NCBI GenBank assembly: GCA_023387735.1
Contig: JAEWHP010000008.1
Coordinates: 1 to 38,117 of the forward strand
DNA length: 38,117 nucleotides
Source of the DNA: Pseudomonadota bacterium
GTDB lineage: Bacteria > Pseudomonadota > Alphaproteobacteria > Rhizobiales > Xanthobacteraceae
Reading direction: 5' to 3'
Positions within the stretch are counted from its first letter, which is position 1. Every line of letters starts with the position of its first letter. This document shows positions 8,715 to 17,108 of this stretch, in pieces. A program made the position numbers and the translations under genes. Under the pieces are notes generated by a model. The model was given only the letters and a program-made list of their open reading frames with translations. It was not told the DNA's origin and ran no database searches.

Positions 8715-9683
8715 CTACTCAATCACCTCGTCGGCGCGAACGAGTAAGGAAGGCGGCACGGTGAGGCCGAGCGCTTTGGCCGTCTTCATGTTGATTACAA
8801 GCTCGAATTTAGTCGGCTGCTCTACCGGCAGATCGGCAGGCTTGGTGCCTTTGAGGATCTTATCTACATAGCCGCCTGCACGGCGAAATAGATCGGGTAG
8901 ATCGGGGCCGTAGACGACCAATCCGCCATTGGCGAATTGTCGGAAAAGATAGCCCGCGGGCAGATGATGCTTCGCTGCGAGTGCGACAACTCTTGGGGCC
9001 TGTCGATTGGTCAGATCATCACTCCAGACCATGATTGCATCGGCTTGCTGGGCAGCGGCCGAAGCAAACGCGGTATCAAGTTCCTCTGGCGTGGTCGCTT
9101 CAACTATCGGCAGAGACACGCCCAGCCTCCGGACTGCGCCGGGCACCTCTTCAGCAAATGCCCGCCTGTGGATTGGATTATTCGGATTGGCCAAGAGCGC
9201 GATTTTCGAGGCGCTGGGAACCAATTCCAGGAGGATTTCTATTTGTTTTGTGGCGAAAGTTCCCGGAACAAAGGTCGCAAAGCCCGTTACGTTGCCGCCT
9301 GGTTGCGAGAGGCTTTGTACGAGCCCGAGCCCCACGGGATCGGCCACAGCTACAAAGATAATCGGAGTAGTGGCAGTTGCCGATTTCAGGGCTACGGCTG
9401 CTTGCGGCCCGGCGGCAATTGCCAGGTCGGGATTTAAAGCCACCAATTCTGCGGCGAAGCTTGGCAGGCGATCCGGCGTCTCGGCAAACAGTCGATATTC
9501 GACGATCAGGTTCTGGCCTTCAATCCAGCCGCTTTTACGTAGTCCGCTGCGCCACGCGTCGCGACCTGGCGGGTCCAAGAAAGAGCTCAAGAAACCAATT
9601 CGACGAGGCTTCCCCTGCGCCCACGAACACGTTGGCGAAACAAGCAACGCCGCAGCAACGGCTACGAATTCCCGCCGCTTCAT
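8715..9683 (-). CDS. ABC transporter substrate-binding protein, TrpX/DUF534 type
   Basis: A complete 322-residue exported binding protein. It starts MKRREFVAVAAALLVSPTCS with a Tat-like or Sec signal ending AQG, then PRRIGFLSSF and the family core RSGLRKSGWIEGQNLIVEYR, FVAVADPVGLGLVQSLSQPG, GNVTGFATF and DLPVEQPTKFELVINMKTAK. ATG 9683 has AGGA upstream; the longer frame to 9773 lacks a ribosome site. This family normally works with a TrpY/TrpZ permease and ATPase, but none is encoded next to it. Orphan copies are common in Bradyrhizobium. Ligand unknown; some relatives bind tryptophan or other aromatic compounds. Confidence 0.9.
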   Translation of the reverse strand: MKRREFVAVAAALLVSPTCSWAQGKPRRIGFLSSFLDPPGRDAWRSGLRKSGWIEGQNLIVEYRLFAETPDRLPSFAAELVALNPDLAIAAGPQAAVALKSATATTPIIFVAVADPVGLGLVQSLSQPGGNVTGFATFVPGTFATKQIEILLELVPSASKIALLANPNNPIHRRAFAEEVPGAVRRLGVSLPIVEATTPEELDTAFASAAAQQADAIMVWSDDLTNRQAPRVVALAAKHHLPAGYLFRQFANGGLVVYGPDLPDLFRRAGGYVDKILKGTKPADLPVEQPTKFELVINMKTAKALGLTVPPSLLVRADEVIE

Positions 9684-9909
9684 TCGATCCTCATCAAGGC
9701 TTGAGGACGACAGTGCGCAAAGTATCACGCCTGGATGGAGGTCGCACCCAATACTGGGGCGGATGGTGCGCAAGGGAGAGGTGAGGCGCAGGACGGCTTT
9801 GGGTCAAAAGCGTCGGTTGAGCAGACTGGCCAGCCACTTCCGATCTGCGCCGACAAGCAGACCATTCCAGTGCTCGCCCGACTTCGCTTCCGGGCCGTAA
9901 GCAGATACG

Positions 9910-10821
9910 TCACAAATGCGATCGCCATGGCGAGTGACCGAAGTGTTCGGTCAGGAAATCGACGAACGCTTTGACCCGAGGCGTGCGTTGCCGGCCTGCT
10001 TGGTAAAGGACCCACAGCGGAAAGCTTTCCGGTTCCTGCCAATCCTCTAACAAAGGCACAAGCAAGCCATCCCGAATAGCTTGAGCCACAATAATGTCGC
10101 CGAAGCGGATGATGCCGGCGCCGGCAATCGCGAGCTTGAGAAGCATGTGTGCGCTGTCTGCGGCAATCGGCCCGCTGACCTCAACGCGTACGATCTCGTT
10201 GGCGGCCGCGAACGACCAGGTCCGAGACCCCTCTACGTGGCTCAGCGTCAGACATGCGTGCTGTGCAAGTTCCGACGGATGAGACGGCCGTCCACGGCGG
10301 GCCAAGTACGCAGGGCTAGCGCAGGCGATCTGTGTCAGATTGGCGATCTTCCGCGCGACTAACGACGATTTGCCGAGTTGCCCCACCTGCAATACGATGT
10401 CGATGTTATCATCAACGGGATCGACCTCCCGGTTTGTCACTACGAATTCGAAGCCGATTCGAGGATAGCGAACCAGGAAGTTCAGAAGCGCGGCCGACAG
10501 GTGATCCACCGCAAAAGTTGGAAAGACGTGAACCCTGAGATGCCCCTGCGGTCCTCGGCGGCCCGATGCGACCTCCCACTCCGCCGCTTCAATTGCGTCG
10601 AGAATTTTTCGAGAGCGATCAAGAAACAATTCGCCTTCGGCGGTCAGAGCGAGACGGCGAGTGGTCCGGGTGATGAGTCGCACGCCGAGGCGCTTTTCCA
10701 GCCGCGTCATGAGTTTTGACACCGCCGAAGGCGAAAGACCCAGGTCGTCAGCCGCTGCGGCGAAGCTTCCACGCTCGATAACGCGCGCGAAGACTGCCAT
10801 TTCTCCAGCAAGATTTTCCAT
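9910..10821 (-). CDS. LysR family regulator, CrgA/AaeR-like
   Basis: A complete 303-residue LysR regulator. The DNA-binding domain is MENLAGEMAVFARVIERGSF then LSPSAVSKLMTRLEKRLGVR and TTRRLALTAEGELFLDR, the subgroup with an Ala-Val-Ser-Lys recognition helix. The effector domain (GHLRVHVFPTFAVDHLSAAL onward) ends in PRVKAFVDFLTEHF, typical of that branch. ATG 10821 has GGAG in front; the frame could extend to 10920 but would overlap the divergent gene. Its likely target is the divergent lipocalin-like/TctC pair 98 bases away. Inducer unknown. Confidence 0.92.
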   Translation of the reverse strand: MENLAGEMAVFARVIERGSFAAAADDLGLSPSAVSKLMTRLEKRLGVRLITRTTRRLALTAEGELFLDRSRKILDAIEAAEWEVASGRRGPQGHLRVHVFPTFAVDHLSAALLNFLVRYPRIGFEFVVTNREVDPVDDNIDIVLQVGQLGKSSLVARKIANLTQIACASPAYLARRGRPSHPSELAQHACLTLSHVEGSRTWSFAAANEIVRVEVSGPIAADSAHMLLKLAIAGAGIIRFGDIIVAQAIRDGLLVPLLEDWQEPESFPLWVLYQAGRQRTPRVKAFVDFLTEHFGHSPWRSHL

Positions 10822-10919
10822 TCGTGAACTCCATTCACGAGTGACGCTGATTAATTGCCGATTATCCGGACGCCGAAAACTGATAAATTGGTGATACAAC
10901 GAATTTGGAGGCTGGCACA

Positions 10920-11414
10920 TTGGCAGGACGACTTACCGGGATCATTGCCATAGCGGCGTTAGGACTGGCAATGTCTGGGCTCAACGCCTCAGCGCAACGT
11001 GACGAGAAACTTGTCGGGACGTGGGAATGGGTTTCGGTCGATAACACGGCCCCTGACGGTTCGCGGACACAGCCATTCGGTCCCAAGCCGAGTGGTTACC
11101 TTATTTTTGACTCTGACGGTCGGTTCTTCTGGCTAATTTCTAGGCCAGGCCGCGCCAAGTTTGCAAGCAGTCGGCGCGATCAAGGCACGCCAGACGAGAA
11201 CAAAGCTACGGTGCAAGGGAGCCTCGCCTATTGCGGCACCTATTCGGTTCACCACGACATTTTGGCCATGCGGATCGAAGCCAGTACCTATCCGAACGAG
11301 GAAGGCGCCGAACAACGCCGTGCCTTTACGCTGATCGACGACCAACTCACATGGAGAAATCCGACTGTGTCGACTGGAGCATCTGGCGTCGCTGTATTGC
11401 GACGCGTACGCTGA
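10920..11414 (+). CDS. Exported lipocalin-like domain protein
   Basis: I start this at TTG 10920 because GGAGG lies eight bases before it and the product then opens with a clean signal peptide (AGRLTGIIAIAALGLAMSGL, cut near ASAQ). The mature 135 residues match the lipocalin_5 family: KLVGTWEWVS, PFGPKPSGYLIFDSDGRFFW, YCGTYSVHHD, RRAFTLIDDQLTWRNPT. The family is small secreted beta-barrels of unknown ligand, often beside catabolic genes. Eleven bases separate its stop from the TctC-type gene, so the two are cotranscribed. Divergent from a LysR gene that probably controls it. Confidence 0.8.
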   Translation: MAGRLTGIIAIAALGLAMSGLNASAQRDEKLVGTWEWVSVDNTAPDGSRTQPFGPKPSGYLIFDSDGRFFWLISRPGRAKFASSRRDQGTPDENKATVQGSLAYCGTYSVHHDILAMRIEASTYPNEEGAEQRRAFTLIDDQLTWRNPTVSTGASGVAVLRRVR

Positions 11415-11425
11415 ACTACACAAGC

Positions 11426-12412
11426 ATGCGACCCATGACGATATCGCGTCGAACTTTCCTTCGCCTCGTGGGCTCGACGGTGGCTCTGCCAGTGTCGTTT
11501 CACAGCGCGCGGGCACAGAGCTTTCCCACGCGGCCGATCCACTGGATAGTGCCGTTTCCGGCGGGAGGTCCGAGCGACATTCTCGCGCGCGTGATCGGTC
11601 AGGCGCTGTCGACTCGGCTGGGCCATCCCGTCGTAATCGAGAACCGCGTCGGCGGAAATGGCAACATTGGCACACAGGCCGTGATCAATGCCCCACCTGA
11701 CGGACATACACTGCTATTTGCGGCAGCCCCGAATACGATCAACGCCGCGCTGTATGACAACCTTGGTTTTGACTTTGTCCGCGACACTACGCCGATCGCC
11801 AGCATCGCACGCAGTGCCCTTATCATGCTGGTCGCGCCGCCATTCCCGGCGAGAACAGTGGTGGAGTTCATCGCGCTTGCGAAGGCCCATCCCGGTAAAC
11901 TCAACATGGCGTCCGCCGGCAGGGGCACCCCACCCCATGTTGCGGGTGAATTGTTTAAGATGATGTCGGGCATCGACATGGTACATGTGCCGTATCGGGG
12001 TGCCGCACAGGCAGCGACGGACCTGTTGGGCGGCCAGGTGGACATACTCTTTGACCCTGTTCCCTCGTCGATCGGATACGTTCGGGGCGGCAAGTTGAGA
12101 GCTTTAGCGGTGACGACCAGGGAGCGCGTGTTATCTCTCCCAGATACGCCATCGTTGGCGGAAACGGTGCCGGGTTATGAAGCCAGCACATGGTTTGGTG
12201 CCTGTGCCCCGAATGCGACGCCGCGTGAAGTCATCACTAAGCTTGCCAGCGAGTTCGATGCGATCTTGGCCGATCAATCGATTAGGTCGCGCATCGAAGG
12301 ACTTGGCGCAAATGCATTTGTGGGATCACCCGCTACGTTCGCAGCCTTCATCGCAGATGAGAAGGCAAAGTGGTCGAAGGTCGTGAAACGGGCCGGGATA
12401 ACGCCAGACTAA
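11426..12412 (+). CDS. Bug/TctC-type tripartite tricarboxylate transporter binding protein
   Basis: A complete 328-residue periplasmic binding protein. The N-terminus has a twin-arginine motif (SRRTFLRLVGSTVALP), then the family core RPIHWIVPFPAGGPSDILAR, GHPVVIENRVGGNGNIGTQA, NMASAGRGTPPHVAGELF and VPYRGAAQAATDLLGGQVDI. ATG 11426 or 11435 could be the start; neither has a strong ribosome site and coupling to the upstream lipocalin-like gene is likely. No TctA/TctB membrane genes are nearby, so it is an orphan Bug protein, a group widely expanded in Bradyrhizobium and Bordetella. Ligand unknown, probably a carboxylate or amide. Confidence 0.92.
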   Translation: MRPMTISRRTFLRLVGSTVALPVSFHSARAQSFPTRPIHWIVPFPAGGPSDILARVIGQALSTRLGHPVVIENRVGGNGNIGTQAVINAPPDGHTLLFAAAPNTINAALYDNLGFDFVRDTTPIASIARSALIMLVAPPFPARTVVEFIALAKAHPGKLNMASAGRGTPPHVAGELFKMMSGIDMVHVPYRGAAQAATDLLGGQVDILFDPVPSSIGYVRGGKLRALAVTTRERVLSLPDTPSLAETVPGYEASTWFGACAPNATPREVITKLASEFDAILADQSIRSRIEGLGANAFVGSPATFAAFIADEKAKWSKVVKRAGITPD

Positions 12413-12431
12413 ATTAATTCCGTTTTGCGCC

Positions 12432-12722
12432 ATGTGTGGACGGCTCCGCGTTGGCAAGAAGAACCTTCACGTCGCAGTATTGGTCGGAGCAGCCAGATTC
12501 CCTCCCAATTCCGTACACCGAGTGCTGATACTTAGACTGGCAGTGAAATATCGACTGCCATCCATCACTTGGTGGACGGGCATTGCCGAAAGTGAACAGG
12601 TATATTCGGCCTATGCGCCAGACTATCCGTACTATTTCCGTATCTAGGCGGATGAGGTCGGCCAAACTCTCAATGGCGTTGCACTAGCCGACATGTCTAT
12701 CCAACAGCCGACGAAACTCGGC
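12432..12722 (+). pseudogene. TrpX/DUF534-type binding protein remnant with in-frame stop
   Basis: One frame reads VHRVLILRLAVKYRLPSITW then GIAESEQVYSAYAPDYPYYF, RI, TAG, ADEVGQTLNGVALADMSIQQ, PTKLG. It matches the C-terminal part of TrpX-type binding proteins (compare LAAKHHLPAGYLF, DKILKGTKPADLPVEQPTKF in the intact copy at 8715-9683). The TAG at 12645-12647 is in frame, so the sequence was once read through. The remnant ends where IS-transposase sequence begins near 12723. N-terminal two thirds are missing. It is diverged from the intact copy and not a recent duplicate. Confidence 0.7.
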
Positions 12723-13243
12723 AAGTCGAACAGGCTGTTTTGTTTTATGAGTTTTCGCTTGAGAGGCACGTCCCCGCTGACCACTTGATCCGGTTGATTG
12801 ACAGGTTTGTCGACCTTCAAGAGATCCGGCAGGACCTGGCGCTATTTTACAGTAGTATCGGTCGACCTTCGATTGATCCTGAACTGATGATCCGGATGCT
12901 GTTGGTCGGGTATTGCTCTGGCATTCGTTCGGAGCGGCGCTTGTGCGAGGAGGTTCATCTCAACCTGGCATACCACTGGTTCTGCCGGCTTGGGCTCGAT
13001 GCTGACGTGCCCAATCATTCGACTTTCTCCAAGAACCGGCATGGGCGCTTCCGCGACAGCGATCTTCTGCGGCGGCTGTTCGAGGCCATCTTGCGCCGCT
13101 GCATCGACGAGGGTCTGGTTGGCGGAGAAGGCTTCGCGGTTGATGCCAGCCTGATCAAGGCGGATGCTAACCGTCAGAAGGGGGTCGAGGGCGATAAGGG
13201 GCTGGGGGAGCAGGAAGCGGACGACTTCCTAGCGGTATTGTGA
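12723..13243 (+). mobile_element. IS1182-type transposase, N-terminal remnant
   Basis: The frame EQAVLFYEFSLERHVPADHL, then GRPSIDPELMIRMLLVGYCS, IRSERRLCEEVHLNLAYHWF, VPNHSTFSKNRHGRFRDSDL and GEGFAVDASLIKADANRQKG is the DUF772 N-terminal domain plus the start of the DDE core of IS1182-like transposases, with the first catalytic Asp in FAVDAS. It stops at TGA 13243 after DDFLAVL, where homology ends abruptly. The catalytic middle and C-terminus are absent. It interrupts a binding-protein remnant at its left side. The same family's C-terminal end occurs at 8460-8621, on the same strand but to the left. Confidence 0.88.
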
Positions 13244-13329
13244 CAGTCATCTGCGAAAGGTAAGTGAACCTCTACGTGATGAGGAGCGGGACGCCGTTCC
13301 CTGCCCGCAACAGCAGTGTAGCGAAGACT

Positions 13330-15084
13330 CTATTCCGGCACTCCTGCTAGGCGTAAGCCCTCATAAAGACGTTCTCGTTCCCTGAGAAACGATGGATTGT
13401 TGCTTCCCGCACTCGCGTGACTGTCACGAATGGTGTAATTCGGGAGAATGCTAAATCCCTCTTGTGCAACACTTTTCGCCTCGTCTAACGATCCCGAGAG
13501 CGCTAAGGCGCTGGCAAGCAGGAAATGCACCACAGGAGCATTTCTATTGGCTTCGATACTGCGGCGAAACCAAAGCGCCGCTGCACCGGCATCGTGCGCA
13601 ATTTTGCTTAGACCGACCCAAGTAAACCACCAGTATGCCAAAGTATCCCGAGGCGAGATGCGTAGCGCTTCCTGCACATGCTCCTCGGTCTCGGTGCTCC
13701 GACCGAGATAGTATTTGGCGCACCCGATAAAGCCATGGGCCATTGCTAGATTTTGGTTGATGGCCAGCGCTCGCTCGAACTCTGAAATGCTTTGCGCGGC
13801 TCTATATGTGAACACCTGTATGCCGCCCAGCACGACGTGAGCAACAGCATGGTCTGGAGCCATCGACAACGCCTTGATGACCGCCTCCTCGGCCGCCGCG
13901 AGTGCTGCTACCCGATCTTTGGCAAAAATGCTTACGCCGGCTCTAGCATCGACTGCTGCTATACCAACAAGGGCCTCGACGTTATTGGGCTCAAGGAGAA
14001 GTGCCCGCTGGAAGAAACTACGTCCCTGTGTCAGATGCTCTGCCGCCACGCCCTTGTTTGTCCACGCCCAACCTTGGAAGGTTAGGTCCGTCGCGTCTGG
14101 ATTAGGCTTGTGCTCAGAGCGGCTTGCCTCCGCGAAGATTAGCTGTGCATCTAAATTGTTAGCTAACCGAGATACTATTTCATCCTGCATCTCTAAAAGG
14201 TCGGCAATAGGCTTGTCGAAGCGCTCGGCCCAAACGTGATTTCCGGTCTCGGCATCAATCAGCTGGACGTTCACACGAAAACGGTTACGTCCCCGCTGCA
14301 CTGAACCTTCGAGCACATATCGAACGTTCAATTCGCGCCCAAGCGCTTTCACGTTCACTGGCCTGTCCTTGAACGTGAAGGCGGTATTGCGAGCAATCAC
14401 GAACGCGCCACTGATGCGTGACAGATCCGTCGTCAGGCTCTCTGTTACACCATCGACGAAGTACTCTTGCTCAGGATCGCCACCGATGTTGGCGAACGGG
14501 AGGACAACGATAGATAGACGCGGAACTGAAGACGACGACGGGACAGCGCGATGAGCATCCGCGCTCGGGAGAACCGCGTAGGCACGTATCGGACGTACGA
14601 TGTTCTTGAGGTTTAGTTCACCAATGTCATTAAACTCAGCTGTGACCTTACCCCGAACCTGATCGTGCGCGGATGCCGAGATGCAAATCCCACCGGGTTC
14701 CGCGATGCCCTCAAGCCTAGCGGCTATGTTGACGCCATCACCGAGAATGTCGTCACCTTCGATAAGGATGTCCCCGAGATTGATCCCGATCCTGAATAGC
14801 ATTCTGCGGTCAGCGGGAACGCCTTCGTTCCTCTGACCCATCACGGCCTGCACAGCGACCGCGCACTCAACTGCATCAACAACCGAAGGAAACTCAAGCA
14901 ACACACCGTCCCCCGTGCTCTTCACGAGGCGACCTCCGTGCTTTTCCACGAGAGCATCGGTGACCTTGCGGTGTTCGCGGAGGATGCGGGCTGTGCCGAC
15001 CTCGTCGAGCTCCATGAGCCGGGAATAACCGGCGACATCTGCCGCCAGCACTGCCGCCAACCGCCGTTGGACGCGGTCGCTCAT
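13330..15084 (-). CDS. Class III adenylate cyclase with TolB-like and TPR domains
   Basis: A complete 584-residue protein. Residues 8-170 are a class III nucleotide cyclase: metal-binding D16 (AADVAGYSRLM) and D59 (KSTGDGVLLEF), adenine-selecting K55 and D116, and transition-state N119 and R123 (GDGVNIAARLEG). All catalytic residues are present, so it should make cAMP. Residues 190-310 form a TolB/FlgO-like domain (SIVVLPFANIGGDPEQEYFV, NVRYVLEGSVQRGRNRFRVN, WAERFDKPIADLLEMQDEI), then TPR helices run to about 540. This architecture is expanded in Bradyrhizobium, function unknown. No signal peptide or membrane span, so cytoplasmic. Starts at ATG 15084; the serine recombinase lies 87 bases upstream on the same strand. 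Confidence 0.93.
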   Translation of the reverse strand: MSDRVQRRLAAVLAADVAGYSRLMELDEVGTARILREHRKVTDALVEKHGGRLVKSTGDGVLLEFPSVVDAVECAVAVQAVMGQRNEGVPADRRMLFRIGINLGDILIEGDDILGDGVNIAARLEGIAEPGGICISASAHDQVRGKVTAEFNDIGELNLKNIVRPIRAYAVLPSADAHRAVPSSSSVPRLSIVVLPFANIGGDPEQEYFVDGVTESLTTDLSRISGAFVIARNTAFTFKDRPVNVKALGRELNVRYVLEGSVQRGRNRFRVNVQLIDAETGNHVWAERFDKPIADLLEMQDEIVSRLANNLDAQLIFAEASRSEHKPNPDATDLTFQGWAWTNKGVAAEHLTQGRSFFQRALLLEPNNVEALVGIAAVDARAGVSIFAKDRVAALAAAEEAVIKALSMAPDHAVAHVVLGGIQVFTYRAAQSISEFERALAINQNLAMAHGFIGCAKYYLGRSTETEEHVQEALRISPRDTLAYWWFTWVGLSKIAHDAGAAALWFRRSIEANRNAPVVHFLLASALALSGSLDEAKSVAQEGFSILPNYTIRDSHASAGSNNPSFLRERERLYEGLRLAGVPE

Positions 15085-15171
15085 CAGGGTGCCCCCAAGT
15101 ACGTTGCGCGGCCCATAAGAGCATAGCGAGCGGTTTGGAGGCTAGGCCCCCCGATTGGGGTTTTTGAGTCG

Positions 15172-15714
15172 CTATTTGATGCGACTGATCGTATTAGGCG
15201 AAACGTTGTACGACCGCCCCAACTCTCGAACCGACTGCCCCTCTGCCTTTCGCTTCCGGACCTCTTCCTGCTGATGGGGCGTCAGCTTGTGCTTGCGGCC
15301 CATACGGACGCCACGGCCCTTGGCTCGCGCCCTGCCCTCTGCAGTCCGGGCTTTAATCAATTCCCTTTCAAACTCGGCCAGCCCGCCCAATATGGTCAGC
15401 ATCAGCCGACCGGCAGCGGTCGTGGTATCGGCCCATTGCTCCGTGAGGGACTGGAATGATGCCTTGCGGTCTCCCACAGCCTTGAGGAGCGTTAGCAGGT
15501 CTATTGTAGACCTAGCCAGCCTATCCAGCCGCGTGACTACCAGAACGTCTCCCGGCTTCAGGGAGGCTACTATCTTGGCCAACACGGGCCTGTCTGTCTT
15601 CGCGCCGCTGGCGGTCTCCTGAACCACCCGCTCGCACCCAGCGGACTTGAGTTGCTCGACTTGACCATCAGATGATTGGCCGGTGGTACTGACCCTCGCG
15701 TATCCGATTTTCAT
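15172..15714 (-). CDS. Serine recombinase (resolvase/invertase family)
   Basis: A complete 180-residue small serine recombinase. The N-terminal catalytic domain starts MKIGYARVSTTGQSSDGQVE with catalytic Ser9, then VVTRLDRLARSTIDLL with the conserved Arg pair and GRLMLTILGGLAEFERELIK leading into the E-helix. The C-terminal domain (LTPHQQEEVRKRKAEGQSVR, ELGRSYNVSPNTISRIK) is the Hin-like helix-turn-helix. Such proteins resolve cointegrates or invert DNA. GGGG lies six bases before the ATG. Direct repeats immediately upstream (15721-15742) may be its own binding site. No transposase partner is visible, so it may be a leftover of a Tn3-like element or a plasmid. Confidence 0.94.
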   Translation of the reverse strand: MKIGYARVSTTGQSSDGQVEQLKSAGCERVVQETASGAKTDRPVLAKIVASLKPGDVLVVTRLDRLARSTIDLLTLLKAVGDRKASFQSLTEQWADTTTAAGRLMLTILGGLAEFERELIKARTAEGRARAKGRGVRMGRKHKLTPHQQEEVRKRKAEGQSVRELGRSYNVSPNTISRIK

Positions 15715-15720
15715 CCCCTA

Positions 15721-15742
15721 TTATGACACGGACTTATGACAC
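15721..15742. repeat. Direct repeat before the recombinase start, possible res/operator
   Basis: TTATGACAC occurs at 15721-15729 and 15734-15742, 13 bases apart, ending seven bases from the recombinase ATG; a diverged copy (ATGTGACAC) lies near 15794. TGTCA-type half sites are usual for resolvase binding, so this may be a res subsite or autoregulatory operator. Function is inferred. Confidence 0.4.
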
Positions 15743-15869
15743 ACGCAACCTATTGATCGTGCTGGTTGTGCGATCTGATCGTTAATTGTTGAAATGTGAC
15801 ACAGTTGAAGCGCGGAGGTGGTCGCGCGAGCAGGACTTAATCTCCCCACCGGATTGCGAGGGCGAACGT

Positions 15870-16874
15870 ATGACGGACCACCCAATCACTTTTGAAATAC
15901 GAACGAACCCCATCGTGTACGGCGGCGGACATACGTTCGATGCTCAGAACATGAATCGAGGCGTTGCTTATAAGCAGAATGGCTATTTCGTGTGTCTGTA
16001 CGGCCATAGTTCCGGTCTTCGGGGAATTGCGCCCGGCATTTGCTTCACGGAGAAAGCAGAAGGCGACATTAAAGGGTGGGTCACCAACAAGTTTGGGGCT
16101 CACGAGATACGAACCATGAAGAACCGGCCCGGGTGGTGCACTCAAAGACTCTGGCGTCCGGGGATCGATGGTCGAGACAACGTATTGAGCGCTCTTGTTC
16201 CTGACGTGCCCACAATGACTGAAGCAGGGGTTTCCCTTTCATTGCTGCTTTCTCGTTTTAACGACATCGCGCGATGCATTCAGTTGGACGAGCGAAATTT
16301 GGCTGCGTTTGGCCATCAACTTCGGGAACTATTGATCTTAGCTTGCACTGAGGTGGAGGCTTCTCTTCGAATATTGCTATCGAGTGCTGATACTTCAATT
16401 ACCCCTGAAACCCGTCTTTCGACTCGGGACTACCACCGACTCTGTCAGCCACTCTTTCTGAAGGAATTCTCGATCGAGTTGCGACACTACCAACATCTGG
16501 GACGCTTCCGCCCCTTCGTTGATTGGGACGCAGCAAAGCCCACACAGTCGCTGCAGTGGTATGAAGCCTATAACTCTGTCAAACATGACCGAGCCAACTC
16601 ACTTCACCTTGCCAGTCTTCGACACTGCATCGATGCTATAGCGGCAGTAACCGCTGTTTACTGTGCGCAGTATTCCATTCCGATGGGAGGCGATTGGGGA
16701 CACGATGCGGCCTTCAAGCTCAACGATTGGTTCAGAGTAGAACTTGTCGAGCCAGACGCCGCAACATTTTACGTACCGCCAATTCAGGTGCCTTCGAACC
16801 AAACTCCAGAATTATGGATGTTCGACGGAAGAAACACAGATAGCTGGAATCCTCAGAAACTAATCCTGAATTAA
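15870..16874 (+). CDS. Hypothetical protein with HEPN-like C-terminal half
   Basis: A 334-residue protein starting at ATG 15870 (GAGGG about eight bases before). I do not recognise a named family. Residues 1-90 are a beta-rich N-terminal part (TFEIRTNPIVYGGGHTFDAQ, KQNGYFVCLYGHSSGLRGIA). From about 130 it is helical: FGHQLRELLILACTEVEASL and later WYEAYNSVKHDRANSLHLAS, then HCIDAIAAVTAVYCAQY. The paired pattern of an acidic EVE helix and a YNxVKHDR helix resembles HEPN-fold proteins, which are often RNases in toxin-antitoxin or phage-defence systems; catalytic use of R/H here is inference. Its base composition is more AT-rich than neighbours, it has no operon partner, and it sits between a serine recombinase and an att-like scar, which suggests cargo of a mobile element. 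Confidence 0.75.
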   Translation: MTDHPITFEIRTNPIVYGGGHTFDAQNMNRGVAYKQNGYFVCLYGHSSGLRGIAPGICFTEKAEGDIKGWVTNKFGAHEIRTMKNRPGWCTQRLWRPGIDGRDNVLSALVPDVPTMTEAGVSLSLLLSRFNDIARCIQLDERNLAAFGHQLRELLILACTEVEASLRILLSSADTSITPETRLSTRDYHRLCQPLFLKEFSIELRHYQHLGRFRPFVDWDAAKPTQSLQWYEAYNSVKHDRANSLHLASLRHCIDAIAAVTAVYCAQYSIPMGGDWGHDAAFKLNDWFRVELVEPDAATFYVPPIQVPSNQTPELWMFDGRNTDSWNPQKLILN

Positions 16875-16934
16875 GGCTCGCGTTTCTTATGAGCTATTGA
16901 GCCTTTCTGCGAATCCGACCGACCTCCAGTATAG

Positions 16935-17090
16935 TCAGGCCGCTCGATGATTCGGCGGGGGCTGGAATTGGTAACACGCCATCTTTCCGATGCGGCTATT
17001 GAAAATTTCGAGAACTCAAAGCGAACAAAATTTGCAAACCAACTGCAAACTCAGGCCCCCAGAGACGAAAAGAAGAACAGAAAAAACTAA
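16935..17090 (+). pseudogene. Possible C-terminal remnant of a site-specific integrase
   Basis: An open stretch with no start, ending TAA 17088-17090, reads SMIRRGLELVTRHLSDAAIE, NFENSKRTKFANQLQTQAPR, DEKKNRKN. The Ser/Asn/Gln/Lys-rich tail just before a tRNA 3' end resembles the C-termini of rhizobial tyrosine integrases that sit beside tRNA attachment sites. No catalytic residues are left, so the assignment rests on composition and position only. Confidence 0.25.
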
Positions 17091-17108
17091 GATGGACAAT
17101 GGGTTAGG

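Noticed and set aside
15147..15165. CCCCGATTGGGGTTTTT on the plus strand as a terminator
   Set aside because: Only a 4-bp stem and no plus-strand gene precedes it.
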